Below, piece by piece: positions 52,094 through 63,019 of a DNA stretch of 64,000 nt. The first letter of the stretch is position 1. The number at the start of each line of letters is the position of its first letter. The notes beneath the pieces were generated by a model that saw nothing but the letters and a program-made list of their open reading frames with translations, did not search any database and was not told the origin of the DNA. The translations under genes and the position numbers were made by a program. The stretch covers positions 496,001 to 560,000 of the forward strand of contig CADEHE010000001.1 in NCBI GenBank assembly GCA_902826775.1, in the 5' to 3' direction. Source of the stretch: an uncultured Pseudomonadota bacterium. Lineage in GTDB: Bacteria > Pseudomonadota > Gammaproteobacteria > Burkholderiales > JALYOK01.

Positions 52094-53530
52094 ATGGGCG
52101 CACGCCAAAATTTCATCGCCGGCGAGTGGGTCGCCGCGACCAACGCCAAACCTAACGTCAATCCCTCCAACATCAACGACACCATCGCCGACTACGCGCG
52201 CGCCGACGAGCGCCAAACCAATCAGGCGATCGACGCCGCGACGGCAGCCGCAGCTGCTTGGGCCAACGCGACGCCGCAACAGCGCTTCGATGTGCTCGAT
52301 TTCGTCGGCAGCGAGATCCTCGCGCGCAAGCAGGAGTTAGGCGAACTGCTCTCGCGCGAAGAAGGCAAGACGCTGCCCGAGGGCATCGGCGAAGCGGCGC
52401 GCGCGGGCGCTATTTTCAAGTTTTACGCTGGCGAAGCGCTGCGCATTCGCGGCGACAAGCTCGCTTCGGTGCGACCGGGATTGGATGTGGAGATTACGCG
52501 CGAGCCGGTCGGCGTGGTCGGCATCATCGCGCCCTGGAATTTCCCCATCGCGATCCCGGCTTGGAAGATCGCGCCGGCGCTCGCGTATGGCAATGCGGTG
52601 GTGTTCAAGCCCGCCGACCTGGTGCCGGGCTGCGCGTGGGCGATCGCCGATATCATTAGCCGCTCGGCGCTGCCCAAGGGTGTGTTCAACTTGGTCATGG
52701 GACCCGGCAGCCAAGTCGGCAATGCGATTCTGACTAATCCGAAAGTCAACGCGATTAGTTTCACTGGTTCTGTTTCAACCGGGCAGCGTGTGCTGGATGC
52801 CGCGGCCAAACGCCGCGCAAAAGTGCAGCTTGAGATGGGTGGCAAGAACCCGCTGGTCGTGATGGATGACGCTGATCTCAACACAGCGGTCAATTGCGCG
52901 ATTCAAGGCGCGTTCTATTCGACCGGACAGCGCTGCACGGCATCCTCGCGCTTGGTAGTGCAACAAAGCATCCACGACAGATTCGTCGCGGCGGTGATCG
53001 AAAAACTAAAGACTTTGAAGGTCGACGATGCGCTTAAGCAAGGCACCGACATCGGCCCGGTGGTCGATCAAAGCCAGCTCGATCAGGATTTGAGCTATAT
53101 CGACATCGGCAAGAAGGAAGGCGCAAAGCTTGCCTTCGGCGGCGAAGTGCTCACGCGCGAGCACAAGGGCTATTACCTTCAGCCGGCGCTGTTCACCGAA
53201 ACGACGAACGCCATGCGCATAAGCCGCGAAGAAGTGTTCGGACCCGTGGCGAACGTGGTGCGCGTGAAGGACTTCGACGAAGCGCTGCACGTGGCCAACG
53301 ACACGGAGTTCGGGTTGTCTTCCGGGATTTGCACCACTTCGCTCAAGCACGCCACCGAATTCAAGCGCAAATCGCAAGCAGGCATGGTGATGGTAAACGT
53401 GCCGACCGCGGGTGTGGACTATCACGTGCCGTTCGGCGGGCGCAAGGGCTCAAGCTACGGGCCACGCGAGCAGGGCACATACGCGGTCGAGTTCTACACG
53501 ACGGTGAAGACGGCTTACACGCTGGCGTAG
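52094..53530 (+). CDS. Aldehyde dehydrogenase (2,5-dioxovalerate/semialdehyde type)
   Basis: The 478-residue NAD(P)-dependent enzyme has the motifs IIAPWNFPIAIPAWKIAPALAYGNAVVFKPA, SFTGSVSTGQRV, LEMGGKNPLVVMDDADL (general-base Glu) and GQRCTASSRLVV (nucleophile Cys). Its closest look is to the alpha-ketoglutaric semialdehyde and succinate semialdehyde dehydrogenase group. It is in line with the CoA ligase upstream, so both may serve an organic-acid pathway. The true substrate is unclear. Confidence 0.93.
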   Translation: MGARQNFIAGEWVAATNAKPNVNPSNINDTIADYARADERQTNQAIDAATAAAAAWANATPQQRFDVLDFVGSEILARKQELGELLSREEGKTLPEGIGEAARAGAIFKFYAGEALRIRGDKLASVRPGLDVEITREPVGVVGIIAPWNFPIAIPAWKIAPALAYGNAVVFKPADLVPGCAWAIADIISRSALPKGVFNLVMGPGSQVGNAILTNPKVNAISFTGSVSTGQRVLDAAAKRRAKVQLEMGGKNPLVVMDDADLNTAVNCAIQGAFYSTGQRCTASSRLVVQQSIHDRFVAAVIEKLKTLKVDDALKQGTDIGPVVDQSQLDQDLSYIDIGKKEGAKLAFGGEVLTREHKGYYLQPALFTETTNAMRISREEVFGPVANVVRVKDFDEALHVANDTEFGLSSGICTTSLKHATEFKRKSQAGMVMVNVPTAGVDYHVPFGGRKGSSYGPREQGTYAVEFYTTVKTAYTLA

Positions 53531-53633
53531 TTTTCCGCGCGGCGGGTCTTGCCGGAGCGGTCCAGGTCGCGGTGATCGCTGTTTCGCGATCGCGGGCCTG
53601 CGGCCCGAGGATTCTGCTGCCGCTAGATCTCTG

Positions 53634-54425
53634 CTAGATGTTCGGTTCGGTGTCTAGCCGGACAGCGATGCCTTCCAGCCCGGGGCCCGCAACCGGATAA
53701 CGCCGCATCACCAGCGGATCGTGCCCCGGCACGACGAACCGCGGGTCGTCGGCGAGCGCTTTCAAGCGGCCGTAGCCTTGCACCATATCGCCGATGGAGA
53801 ACACGATCGGAAAAGGTCTGACTTCTTCCATATTGGCATAGAAGTGCGTCGCGTCCGATGCGAGCACGATCCAGCCGATTTTGGTGCGCACGCGCACGGA
53901 TTGAATGCCCATGGTATGGCCGCCGATGCGATGCACCGAAATTCCGGGCGCGATCTCCTCGTCGCCATTGTGAAACAACACGCGCCCCTGGTGCACGCAG
54001 CGCACCAGGTCGCAGACTTCATCGATTTCGTACGGATGCGCGAAGATGTTGTGCGTCATGTGGCGACCGGTTGCGTAGATCATTTCGTCATCCTGCAGGT
54101 GGTAGCGCGCCTGCGGGAACTGCTTGAAGTTGCCGAGGTGGTCGTAGTGCATGTGCGTGATGATCACATCGCGCACTGTAGCGGCATCGACGCCGAGCGC
54201 CCGCAAACCGGCGGCCGGCTCGCGCAGCAAGAAGCGGTTGCGCTTGCGGCCGACGCCCTCGCTGAAACCGGTGTCGATGACGAATGTGCGTTTGGCGTTA
54301 CGCACCAGCCAGACGAAATAATCCAAATCGCTCGCCTCTTCGTGCGGATCGCCACCGATGAAATTCTCGTTGGCTTTGCGTTGCATGGTGGCGTAGCGCA
54401 CGGCGAAGACTTCGTAGGTGTCCAT
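53634..54425 (-). CDS. Metallo-beta-lactamase-fold hydrolase (lactonase-like)
   Basis: The 263-residue protein has the zinc-binding motif THMHYDHLGN, a later His in RIGGHTMGIQSV, Asp in LASDATHFYANMEE, and the final His in VVPGHDPLV. It resembles the AiiA-like N-acyl-homoserine lactonase branch, whose members open lactone rings, but the branch also has other hydrolases. No quorum-sensing genes are nearby. It is the only gene between the aldehyde dehydrogenase (convergent) and the efflux operon, and is 141 bases from the latter's end. Confidence 0.88.
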   Translation of the reverse strand: MDTYEVFAVRYATMQRKANENFIGGDPHEEASDLDYFVWLVRNAKRTFVIDTGFSEGVGRKRNRFLLREPAAGLRALGVDAATVRDVIITHMHYDHLGNFKQFPQARYHLQDDEMIYATGRHMTHNIFAHPYEIDEVCDLVRCVHQGRVLFHNGDEEIAPGISVHRIGGHTMGIQSVRVRTKIGWIVLASDATHFYANMEEVRPFPIVFSIGDMVQGYGRLKALADDPRFVVPGHDPLVMRRYPVAGPGLEGIAVRLDTEPNI

Positions 54426-54566
54426 TTGGCAGTCGCGCGAAAGTAGCAGGAGTTGCAGCTATCGTAATCCAAGCGCGCGGCGAATACCAACTTCCTTCGA
54501 TACTCGTGCGTAGGCGAACGCCTTTGCGCGCTCGACGCGGTAATGCGCAATTCCTCAACGCTGCCG

Positions 54567-57500
54567 CTAGTTCTGCCGGCCAAAACTCCACCAGCGCCAG
54601 CGACGATTGGGTTGCGGCGTCGGCGCCACCCACTGTGTTCTCGGCCGCGGCTCCATTTGCTGCGCAGCAACGCTTTCAGCATCGGCTGCTGCCGGTTGCG
54701 ACCCGCCAGTGGCGAGAGCAGGGCGCTTTACGCGATACCAAGCCGCGTAGAGTGCCGGCACGAACAATAGCGTCAACACCGTGGCAACCAGCAAGCCACC
54801 GATAATCGAATAGGCCATCGGCCCCCACAGCACGTTGCGGGTGAGCGGAATCATCGCCAGCATGGCGGCAGCGGCGGTGAGCATGATCGGCCGGAAGCGC
54901 CGCACTGCGGATTCGCGGATCGCAGTCCACGCGTCATGCCCAGCCTTGATGTCTTGCTGGATCTGATCGACCAGGATGACGGTGTTGCGCATGATCATGC
55001 CGGCCAGCGCAATCGTGCCGAGCATGGCAACGAAACCGAATGGCTGTCCGAAAGTGAGCAGTGCGAGCGCGACGCCGATGACGCCGAGCGGGGCGGTCAA
55101 GAACACCATGACCATGCGCGAAAAGCTTTGCAACTGGACCATGAGCAGCGACAGCACGATGCCGATCATGAGCGGGAAGCCAGCGTTGATCGAGGCTTGC
55201 GCTTTGCTGTTCTCCTCCCACGCACCGCCGATGTCGATGCGATAGCCCGGCGGCAGCTTGGCGCGGATGGAAGCGAGCTGCGGATCGATCGCCATCGATA
55301 CATCGGGTGCCTGCACGCCATCGACGATATCTGCCCGGGCAGTGACGGTGAGATCTCGGCTGCGGCGCCAAATAATCGGCTCCTCGAAGACCTGCTCGAC
55401 CTGGGCGACTTGTGCAAGTGGAACGTACTTTCCACTTGCGGTCTGCACGTTGATGTCGTTGATCGCCGAGAGCACGCTGCGCTCCTCCGGCACGGCGCGC
55501 AGATCGATATCGATCAAGCGGTCGTTTTCGCGGTACTGGCCGATGCGCGCTCCGCTTAAGGTACCGAGCAGGCTTTGCGATACGCTTTGTGTGGACACGC
55601 CGAGCGCGCGCGCCTTGTCTTGATCGACCGCCACGCGCAGTGCCGGGGCGCGCTGGCCCCAATCGACGTTCACGTCTAGGGTGTGAGGATTGGCGCGCAT
55701 GACGTCCGCGACTTGATCGGCGATACCCTTGAGTTTCTGTATGTCGGTGCCCACCACGCGGAATTGCACTGGGTAACTAACCGGTGGCCCGAGCGGCACG
55801 CGTTCGACGCGCCCGCGCACGCCGGGGAACTGATTTTCCATCGCTTTGCGCAGACGCTCGATCACGCGCTCGCGTCCGGGCAAATCTTTGGTCAGCACGA
55901 TGGTATGCGCGAAGTTGGTGCGGAACAGTTTCTGGTCGAGCGAGAGAAAGAAGCGTGGACTGCCGTTGCCGACGTAGGTGACATAGGTTGCCACGTCGTT
56001 GTCTTTAGCGAGAATGCCTTCCAAGCGCTTGGCTTGGGTCTCGGTCGCTTGCAGGCTCGAGCCCTCGGGCAGCCACAGCTCGACCATCAATTCGGTGCGG
56101 TTCGACGACGGGAAGAACTGCTTTTCCGTCAGCCCCATGCCATAGCCGCCGAGCAGGAACGCCAATACGGTGGCGACGATGACGCTTTTGCGATGCGCGA
56201 TGCACCACTCGACCAGCGCGCGGAACATGCGATAGAACCGCCCGTCGAAGGCCTCATCCGCGTGCTGTGCTTTATGTTCTTTAAGCAGGGCGTAGCCGAG
56301 AAAGGGGGTGACCGTCACGGCTGCCACCCACGACACGAGCAAGGCAATCGTCACCACGGCAAAGATGCCGAAGGTGTATTCGCCGGTGGAGGATTTGGCG
56401 GTTGCGATCGGCAAGAAGCCCGCCGCGGTGATCAGCGTGCCGGTTAGCATGGGGAACGCCGTATGCGTGAAGGCGTACGTGGCGGCTTTGAACTTGTCGA
56501 AGCCTTCTTCCAGTTTGCGCGCCATCATTTCCACCGCGATCATGGCGTCGTCCACCAAAAGTCCAAGCGCAATAATCAAGGCGCCGGTGGAGATGCGGTG
56601 CAAGTCAATCTTGAAGTACAGCATCAGCAAAAATGTTGCTGCGAGCACGAACGGGATGGTTAGCGCGACCACCAACCCAGCGCGCAAGCGTAGCGCGAAA
56701 AAGCTCACGACCAGCACGATGGCCACCGCTTCGAGCAGCGAGGTCATGAACTCCGCTACCGATTCTTTGACGATCTTGGGCTGATCGGAAACTTGCGCGA
56801 ACTCAATGCCTAGCGGCAGTTCCGTGCGCACCCGCGCCATTTCGTGCCGCAGGTCTTCACCGAGCTTAATGACGTCCCCGTCGCTCACCATGGATACCGC
56901 CAGGCCGATCGCATCGTGACCCTGAAAGCGCATCTTTTCCTCCGGCGGGTCGGCGAGGCCCCGATAGACGCGCGCGATATCTCCCAAGCGGATCGTATTG
57001 CCGTTGGCGCGCAGCGGCGTCTCGCGGATCGCTTCCACCGTCGGGAAGTTGCCGGTTACGCGCACCGGCACGCTCAGCGTTTGCGTTTCAACCGTGCCGG
57101 CCGGCGTCAGGGTATTCTGCGCGTTGAGTGCGGCGGCGATTTGTTGCGCATTGATGCCCAGTTGCGCCAGCTTATGGTGCGATATCTCAACGAACACTTT
57201 GTCCGGCTGCACGCCGATCAATTCGATCTTTGCCACGTTCGGCAGGCGCAGCAGCCGCTGACGGATGGATTCAACGTAGTCGCGCAGCTCCGAATGGGTG
57301 AAGCCGTCGCCGGTAAATGCGTAGATCGATCCGAACACATCGCCGAACTCGTCATTAAAAAACGGTCCGAGCGCCTCCGGCGGCAGCGTTTGCTTCAGGT
57401 CGCCGATGCGCTTGCGCACTTGATACCAGATATCGGCGACGACTTTCGGGTTCGAGCTGTCCTTGAGTTGCAGAATAATGAGCGACTCGCCCGGCTTCGA

Positions 57501-57803
57501 ATAGCTTGAGGTCATGTCGAAGTACGGCGTTTCCTGCAAACGGCGCTCGATGCGATCGGTGATTTCGCGATCGACTTGCTCGGTGGTCGCGCCAGGCCAC
57601 ATCGTGCGAACCACCATGGCGCGGAAGGTGAAATCTGGGTCTTCGCGCTGGCCCAAATTGAAGTAGGCGATCAACCCGCCGAACGAGATCAGCAGCACGA
57701 AGAACAGCGTGAGCTGCTTATGGCGTAGTACCCATGAGGAGAGATTGAAGCGCTCGCCGGCCGCCGTGTGCAATTCTTCCCTGGAACTGTCCGCGGGACT
57801 CAT
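54567..57803 (-). CDS. RND-family efflux pump permease
   Basis: The 1078-residue protein has the RND layout: a membrane helix (about 28-50), a periplasmic loop with WPGATTEQVDREITDRIE, the helix bundle with the proton-relay Asp pair in LGLLVDDAMIAVEMMARKLEEG, and the second half with MIMRNTVILVDQIQQDI. It should export hydrophobic or amphiphilic compounds in a tripartite complex. The outer-membrane channel gene is not here, so it may use a TolC encoded elsewhere. It overlaps the adaptor gene by four bases. Confidence 0.96.
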   Translation of the reverse strand: MSPADSSREELHTAAGERFNLSSWVLRHKQLTLFFVLLISFGGLIAYFNLGQREDPDFTFRAMVVRTMWPGATTEQVDREITDRIERRLQETPYFDMTSSYSKPGESLIILQLKDSSNPKVVADIWYQVRKRIGDLKQTLPPEALGPFFNDEFGDVFGSIYAFTGDGFTHSELRDYVESIRQRLLRLPNVAKIELIGVQPDKVFVEISHHKLAQLGINAQQIAAALNAQNTLTPAGTVETQTLSVPVRVTGNFPTVEAIRETPLRANGNTIRLGDIARVYRGLADPPEEKMRFQGHDAIGLAVSMVSDGDVIKLGEDLRHEMARVRTELPLGIEFAQVSDQPKIVKESVAEFMTSLLEAVAIVLVVSFFALRLRAGLVVALTIPFVLAATFLLMLYFKIDLHRISTGALIIALGLLVDDAMIAVEMMARKLEEGFDKFKAATYAFTHTAFPMLTGTLITAAGFLPIATAKSSTGEYTFGIFAVVTIALLVSWVAAVTVTPFLGYALLKEHKAQHADEAFDGRFYRMFRALVEWCIAHRKSVIVATVLAFLLGGYGMGLTEKQFFPSSNRTELMVELWLPEGSSLQATETQAKRLEGILAKDNDVATYVTYVGNGSPRFFLSLDQKLFRTNFAHTIVLTKDLPGRERVIERLRKAMENQFPGVRGRVERVPLGPPVSYPVQFRVVGTDIQKLKGIADQVADVMRANPHTLDVNVDWGQRAPALRVAVDQDKARALGVSTQSVSQSLLGTLSGARIGQYRENDRLIDIDLRAVPEERSVLSAINDINVQTASGKYVPLAQVAQVEQVFEEPIIWRRSRDLTVTARADIVDGVQAPDVSMAIDPQLASIRAKLPPGYRIDIGGAWEENSKAQASINAGFPLMIGIVLSLLMVQLQSFSRMVMVFLTAPLGVIGVALALLTFGQPFGFVAMLGTIALAGMIMRNTVILVDQIQQDIKAGHDAWTAIRESAVRRFRPIMLTAAAAMLAMIPLTRNVLWGPMAYSIIGGLLVATVLTLLFVPALYAAWYRVKRPALATGGSQPAAADAESVAAQQMEPRPRTQWVAPTPQPNRRWRWWSFGRQN

Positions 57804-58900
57804 GACTCGCTTTCTGTGAATCTGACCTGCTGGCCGGCGATAAGCAAGTTCGCGCCCGCGGTAACGACGACATCGCCTGGTTTGAGTCCAGAGGTGATCA
57901 TCACTTGGTTCTCGTTGATGCCGCTCGTTTCCACGGCTATAGAGGCGACCTTTGAGGTTTTAGGGTCGACGATCCAAACGCTTGGTTTGTCGCTCTTCGT
58001 GTACAGGGCGGAGAGCGGCAGCATGACCACCTGCTGTGCGCTGCGCTGCTCGAACACGACTTGGCTGGTCATGCCCAAGCGCAAGGCCTCGTCGGCGTTG
58101 CGCACGGCGATCTTAGCGGTGAACGTGCGCGTGGCCGGATCGCTGCTGGGAGAGAACTCGCGCACCACGCCGGAGTAGGTCTTGCCGGGCTGGGCGGATA
58201 GGGTAACGCTCGCCGTGCCGGCGCTTTTGACCAATGCGACTTGATTTTCCGGCACGCTGATGACGATGTCTTTCTCCTCCAGCCGCGCCACATGCACGAC
58301 CGGCTGGCCGGCCGCAACCACTTGGCCGATTTCGACACTGATGGCGGTAACCACGCCGGCGTGCTCGGCTACAAGCGCGGCATAGCCCGCCTGATTGCGC
58401 GCTTGATTGGCTTGCGCTGCGGCAGCGGCCACGCGCTGGCGCGCGCTTTGCAAAGTGGTTTCGCGCCGGTCGAATTCCGCTTGGCTGATGAAATTCTTCT
58501 CGCGCAACTCCTTAAAGCGCGTGTAGTCGGCTTGCGCCAGACGCAGCTCGCTTTGCGCCGCACTCAACTCGGCTTGCTGGGCGCGCACGCCGAGTTGCAA
58601 ATCGTTCGGATCCAGGCGCGCCAGAGGTTGGCCGGGTTGCACGAACGAGCCGACTTCTACATTGCGCTCAACCAGTTTGCCGCCGACGCGAAAGCTCAAG
58701 GGCGTCTCGTAACGCGCTCGCACCTCGCCGGCAAAGCTAAGCTGCTGCATCGGTGCGCTGACGCTCACCTTAGTCACGCGCACCAAGCGCACCGGTTCTT
58801 GCTTCGCGGTCTGCTGGCCATTGACTCTCTCGCAGCCGCTGCTCGCGGCCAATGCCGCGATGGTTGCTGCGAATGCTGCGTTACGAATCCAATTGTGCAT
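57800..58900 (-). CDS. RND efflux periplasmic adaptor (membrane fusion) lipoprotein
   Basis: The 366-residue protein has a lipoprotein signal (AALAASSGC) and the adaptor order: barrel-sandwich hybrid with FRVGGKLVERNVEVGSFVQPGQPLARLDP, a helical hairpin (about 95-165), AGVVTAISVEIGQVVAAGQPVVHV, and a beta barrel with TFTAKIAVRNADEALRLGMTSQVVF. It links the pump to the outer-membrane channel. The ATG at 58900 follows GGAG six bases upstream. It sits between the TetR regulator and the pump. Confidence 0.95.
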   Translation of the reverse strand: MHNWIRNAAFAATIAALAASSGCERVNGQQTAKQEPVRLVRVTKVSVSAPMQQLSFAGEVRARYETPLSFRVGGKLVERNVEVGSFVQPGQPLARLDPNDLQLGVRAQQAELSAAQSELRLAQADYTRFKELREKNFISQAEFDRRETTLQSARQRVAAAAAQANQARNQAGYAALVAEHAGVVTAISVEIGQVVAAGQPVVHVARLEEKDIVISVPENQVALVKSAGTASVTLSAQPGKTYSGVVREFSPSSDPATRTFTAKIAVRNADEALRLGMTSQVVFEQRSAQQVVMLPLSALYTKSDKPSVWIVDPKTSKVASIAVETSGINENQVMITSGLKPGDVVVTAGANLLIAGQQVRFTESES

Positions 58901-58922
58901 GATGATCTCCTTCATACCCCGT

Positions 58923-59657
58923 TTACTTGCGGCGCGTGTTGCGCGGTTTAGGTGCGGGCGCTACTGGCTTGGCCATGCGCGCCGCTGCCTCTTGTTGTTG
59001 AATGAGGTAGCCGCTCCACAGTGCGCGCAGCGCGATTTCCAATTCGTCGCCATAGCTGTGGGCAAACATCTCCATGCCGGGCCGGAAGCGCGCTTCCGGC
59101 GGCACGCAGCCCGGCTGCATCAATTGCCATAGGCCGATGATCTGCGCATAGCTTTGATTCAATAGCTGCGCGCCGGCGCCGCGCGGCAGGTTGGGGAAGT
59201 GGCGTTCCACGCCGGCGCCGGCACGCGCCAGCAGATCGGCGATTTCGAGGAAAAACCGGTTGCGGATCTCGGCATCGACGGCTTTCTCCATCACGCCCAT
59301 GCACAACGCGGCGAGGGGCAGGAACGCGGCCGTGCCGACGATGTGTTCGCGCGTTAGCGCAACCATGTCGTCGATGGTCAGCGGTTGCGTTCGCTGCAAG
59401 AGCTTGAACATCGCTTGGAAAAACGTATGCACGTGACGTCCATGCAAAGCCAGCAGCATCTCTTCCTTGCTGCTGAAGTAGAGATAGACGGTGCCTTTGG
59501 CGAGCCTGGCGGCATCGGCTACTTCGGCCATGCTCGGCAAGCGCTCCGGATGCTGCACGAACAAGCGCTCGGCGGCGCTAAGGATGGCGTTACGCCGTTC
59601 TTCCTTTTCCAGTGCGTCGATCGCGCGCTGGCCTTTTCCGAGAAGCAAGGCGGTCAT
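58923..59657 (-). CDS. TetR/AcrR-family repressor of the efflux operon
   Basis: The 244-residue protein has an N-terminal TetR helix-turn-helix (RNAILSAAERLFVQHP, PSMAEVADAARLAKGTVYLYFSSKEEML) and a helical ligand domain. It also has a Lys/Pro/Arg-rich tail. It is the first gene of the operon with the adaptor and pump genes, 22 bases from the adaptor. Two matching palindromes just before its start suggest that it represses its own operon until a pump substrate binds. Confidence 0.94.
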   Translation of the reverse strand: MTALLLGKGQRAIDALEKEERRNAILSAAERLFVQHPERLPSMAEVADAARLAKGTVYLYFSSKEEMLLALHGRHVHTFFQAMFKLLQRTQPLTIDDMVALTREHIVGTAAFLPLAALCMGVMEKAVDAEIRNRFFLEIADLLARAGAGVERHFPNLPRGAGAQLLNQSYAQIIGLWQLMQPGCVPPEARFRPGMEMFAHSYGDELEIALRALWSGYLIQQQEAAARMAKPVAPAPKPRNTRRK

Positions 59658-59666
59658 ATGGTTAAC

Positions 59667-59713
59667 TGACTTTCGGTCATTTGTGCGATGAAGATAAATG
59701 ACCGTGAGTCATT
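59667..59713. promoter_or_regulatory. Two TGAC-N5-GTCA palindromes before the tetR-type gene
   Basis: TGAC-N5-GTCA occurs at 59667-59679 and at 59699-59711; the second extends to AATGAC-N5-GTCATT. Their starts are 32 bases apart, three helical turns, so both face the same side of DNA. They begin 10 bases before the regulator start, and are likely operators. Confidence 0.7.
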
Positions 59714-59837
59714 AGTCAATAAGACTAAAGTATTGGGCGCGAAAGCGGAACCGGGGCCGGGAGATACAGGCGGTAGATTTTATCTGTAAATGAATAGGGA
59801 ACTTTACGATATAAAGACAGTTGCCCCAGTATATGGA

Positions 59838-60797
59838 TTAAACTGAGCGCGCACGGCGTTCTCTCGCTACCGGGGCCGGCTGTTGGTTTTCGATCTGCGC
59901 CATCAACCCTTCGCCCTCGCTCAGCAGAAAACCCTTGAAAGCGGTTGCCGCGGGCGAGAGCCGCTTGTGCTGCAAATGCACCAGATACCAACGCCGCACC
60001 ACGGGCAGGTGCTCGACGTTGAGCGCCACCAAGCGCTTGGCTTCGAGTTCGAAGGCCACGGTTTGACGCGAAAGAAAAGCTACCCCCATGCCAGCCAAGA
60101 CTGCCTGCTTGATCGTTTCGTTGCTGCTCGCTTCGAGCACCGGCCGAATCTCCAACTTGTGCTGCCGCAGCAAGCGTTCAAATGCTTGCCGCGTGCCGGA
60201 GCCGGCTTCACGATTAATGAACGGTTCCTGAACGATGCGCGCCAGTGCGATGCGCTTCTTGCCGGCAAGCGGGTGCAGCGGGTGGGCGATGACGATGTGC
60301 GGGTTGTCCGCGAACGACTGCGAGAATGCGGCCAGCGCTTCGGGTGGCCGGCCGGCGATTGCGAGATCCGCCGTGCTGTCTTCGATCAGTTTCCAAATCG
60401 CCTCGCGGTTTTCTACTTCTAGCCGCAAGCGCACGCCGGGATGGCGCTGCATGAAGGTCGCCAATAACTTCGGCGCCGTGTATTTGGCCGAACTGACGAT
60501 CGCTACCGTCAGATGCCCACCGCGCAGGCCGCGCATCGCATCCAAGGTTTCTTGACTCTCGCGCAGACGTCGCGCGATATCGCTGGCCAATGCGGCCACT
60601 TCGTTACCGGCCTGGGTGAGCGAAATCTTCTTTCCGGCCTGTTCGGTGAGCGGCAGGCCGGCAGCCTCCTCGAGCAACTTCACTTGCATTGAAACAGCAG
60701 GCTGCGTCAGATGCAGTTCCTCTGCGGCGCGCGAGAAGCTCGAATGCCGCGCCAGCGCCTCGAACACGCGCAATTGGCGGAAGGTGATGTTGCGCAT
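59838..60797 (-). CDS. cbbR: LysR-type regulator CbbR
   Basis: The 319-residue protein has an N-terminal LysR helix-turn-helix (ITFRQLRVFEALARHSSFSRAAEELHLTQPAVSMQVKLLEE) and an effector domain with GGHLTVAIVSSAKY, INREAGSGTRQAFERLL and ASSNETIKQAVLAGMGVAFLS. These features match CbbR of RuBisCO operons, which activates cbb genes in response to metabolites such as RuBP or phosphoenolpyruvate. It is divergent from cbbL, the usual arrangement. The C-terminal tail, about 15 residues and rich in Arg, is longer than typical. Confidence 0.95.
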   Translation of the reverse strand: MRNITFRQLRVFEALARHSSFSRAAEELHLTQPAVSMQVKLLEEAAGLPLTEQAGKKISLTQAGNEVAALASDIARRLRESQETLDAMRGLRGGHLTVAIVSSAKYTAPKLLATFMQRHPGVRLRLEVENREAIWKLIEDSTADLAIAGRPPEALAAFSQSFADNPHIVIAHPLHPLAGKKRIALARIVQEPFINREAGSGTRQAFERLLRQHKLEIRPVLEASSNETIKQAVLAGMGVAFLSRQTVAFELEAKRLVALNVEHLPVVRRWYLVHLQHKRLSPAATAFKGFLLSEGEGLMAQIENQQPAPVARERRARSV

Positions 60798-60827
60798 TGG
60801 CTTGCAGTGACTGACTGATGCGCCAGC

Positions 60828-62378
<1,551 letters not shown>

Positions 62379-62421
62379 GCGGCCACTTGTGGACCGCCGC
62401 CTGACGGGACTAGTCGACGAC

Positions 62422-62448
62422 AGCGACCACAGCGACCACAGCGACCAC
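62422..62448 (+). repeat. 9-bp tandem repeat between cbbL and cbbS
   Basis: Three perfect copies of AGCGACCAC are followed by a partial AGCGA. The array sits about 70 bases before cbbS and may vary in copy number. Confidence 0.85.
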
Positions 62449-62460
62449 AGCGAATCGCAA

Positions 62461-62502
62461 CCCCTCACCCCAACCCTCTCCCCGATTCCGTGGCGAGGGA
62501 GA
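62461..62502. repeat. Dispersed CCCTCACCCCAACCCTCTCCC repeat
   Basis: CCCCTCACCCCAACCCTCTC at 62461 and GGCGAGGGAG at 62492 form an imperfect hairpin, common between genes in many bacteria. It lies just before the cbbS ribosome-binding site (AAAGGA). Confidence 0.65.
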
Positions 62503-62518
62503 AAAAAGGATACCTATT

Positions 62519-62920
62519 ATGCGACTGACCCAAGGCACTTTCTCTTTCCTGCCCGAGTTAACCGAGGCGCAAATCCGCGCACAAGTCGAGTACGCTCTCG
62601 CGCAAGGCTGGGCGGTATCGATCGAATACACCGACGATCCGCACCCCCGCAACACTTATTGGGAGATGTACGGCAACCCGCTGTTCGATTTGCGCGATGC
62701 CGCCGGCATCATGCAGGAAATTACGGCGTGCCGCGCGACGTTTCCGGGTAGTTACATCAAGGTGAATGCGTTCGATTCGACGCGCGGCTGGGAGGCGATG
62801 CGTCTGTCGTTTCTGGTTAACCGGCCGCCGCAGGAATGCGAGTTCGTGCTGGAGCGTCAAGAGATCGACGGACGCCGCTTGCGTTACACCACGCGCCGCG
62901 AGCCCGCGCGCACGCGCTAA
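62519..62920 (+). CDS. cbbS: RuBisCO small subunit, red-type
   Basis: The 133-residue protein begins MRLTQGTFSFLPELTEAQIRAQVEYALAQGW and contains IEYTDDPHPRNTYWEMYGNPLFDL, the red-type pattern. Its longer C-terminus (QECEFVLERQEIDGRRLRYTTRRE) is the beta-hairpin extension that fills the central channel in form IC/ID enzymes. It forms the L8S8 enzyme with CbbL. It starts 140 bases after cbbL, with two repeats in the gap. Its ribosome-binding site is AAAGGA. Confidence 0.97.
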   Translation: MRLTQGTFSFLPELTEAQIRAQVEYALAQGWAVSIEYTDDPHPRNTYWEMYGNPLFDLRDAAGIMQEITACRATFPGSYIKVNAFDSTRGWEAMRLSFLVNRPPQECEFVLERQEIDGRRLRYTTRREPARTR

Positions 62921-62961
62921 GCGAGGCCTCGTTTTGGCATGGCAAGTTAGTTTTCGGCCCA

Positions 62962-63000
62962 CCCCGCCGGTCGGCCCACCTGGGCGGTCGGCGGGGTCTT
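62962..63000 (+). terminator. Strong hairpin between cbbS and cbbX
   Basis: CCCCGCCG (62962-62969) and CGGCGGGG (62989-62996) form a strong stem, with further pairing of GGCCCA and TGGGC inside, then TCTTTT. It looks like an intrinsic terminator inside the cbb operon and could lower cbbX relative to cbbLS. Confidence 0.7.
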
Positions 63001-63019
63001 TTCGGATTTCCGATGCGAT

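Noticed and set aside
53634..54425. Quorum-quenching lactonase as a firm call
   Set aside because: The metal motif is shared by many metallo-beta-lactamase-fold enzymes, and no signal synthase or receptor gene is near.
59725..59991. A minus-strand frame with LSLIHI-like residues, the peptide read from a common library adapter
   Set aside because: The bases here (CTCAGTTTAATCCATATACTG) differ clearly from the adapter sequence. It is a coincidence at the end of cbbR, not contamination.
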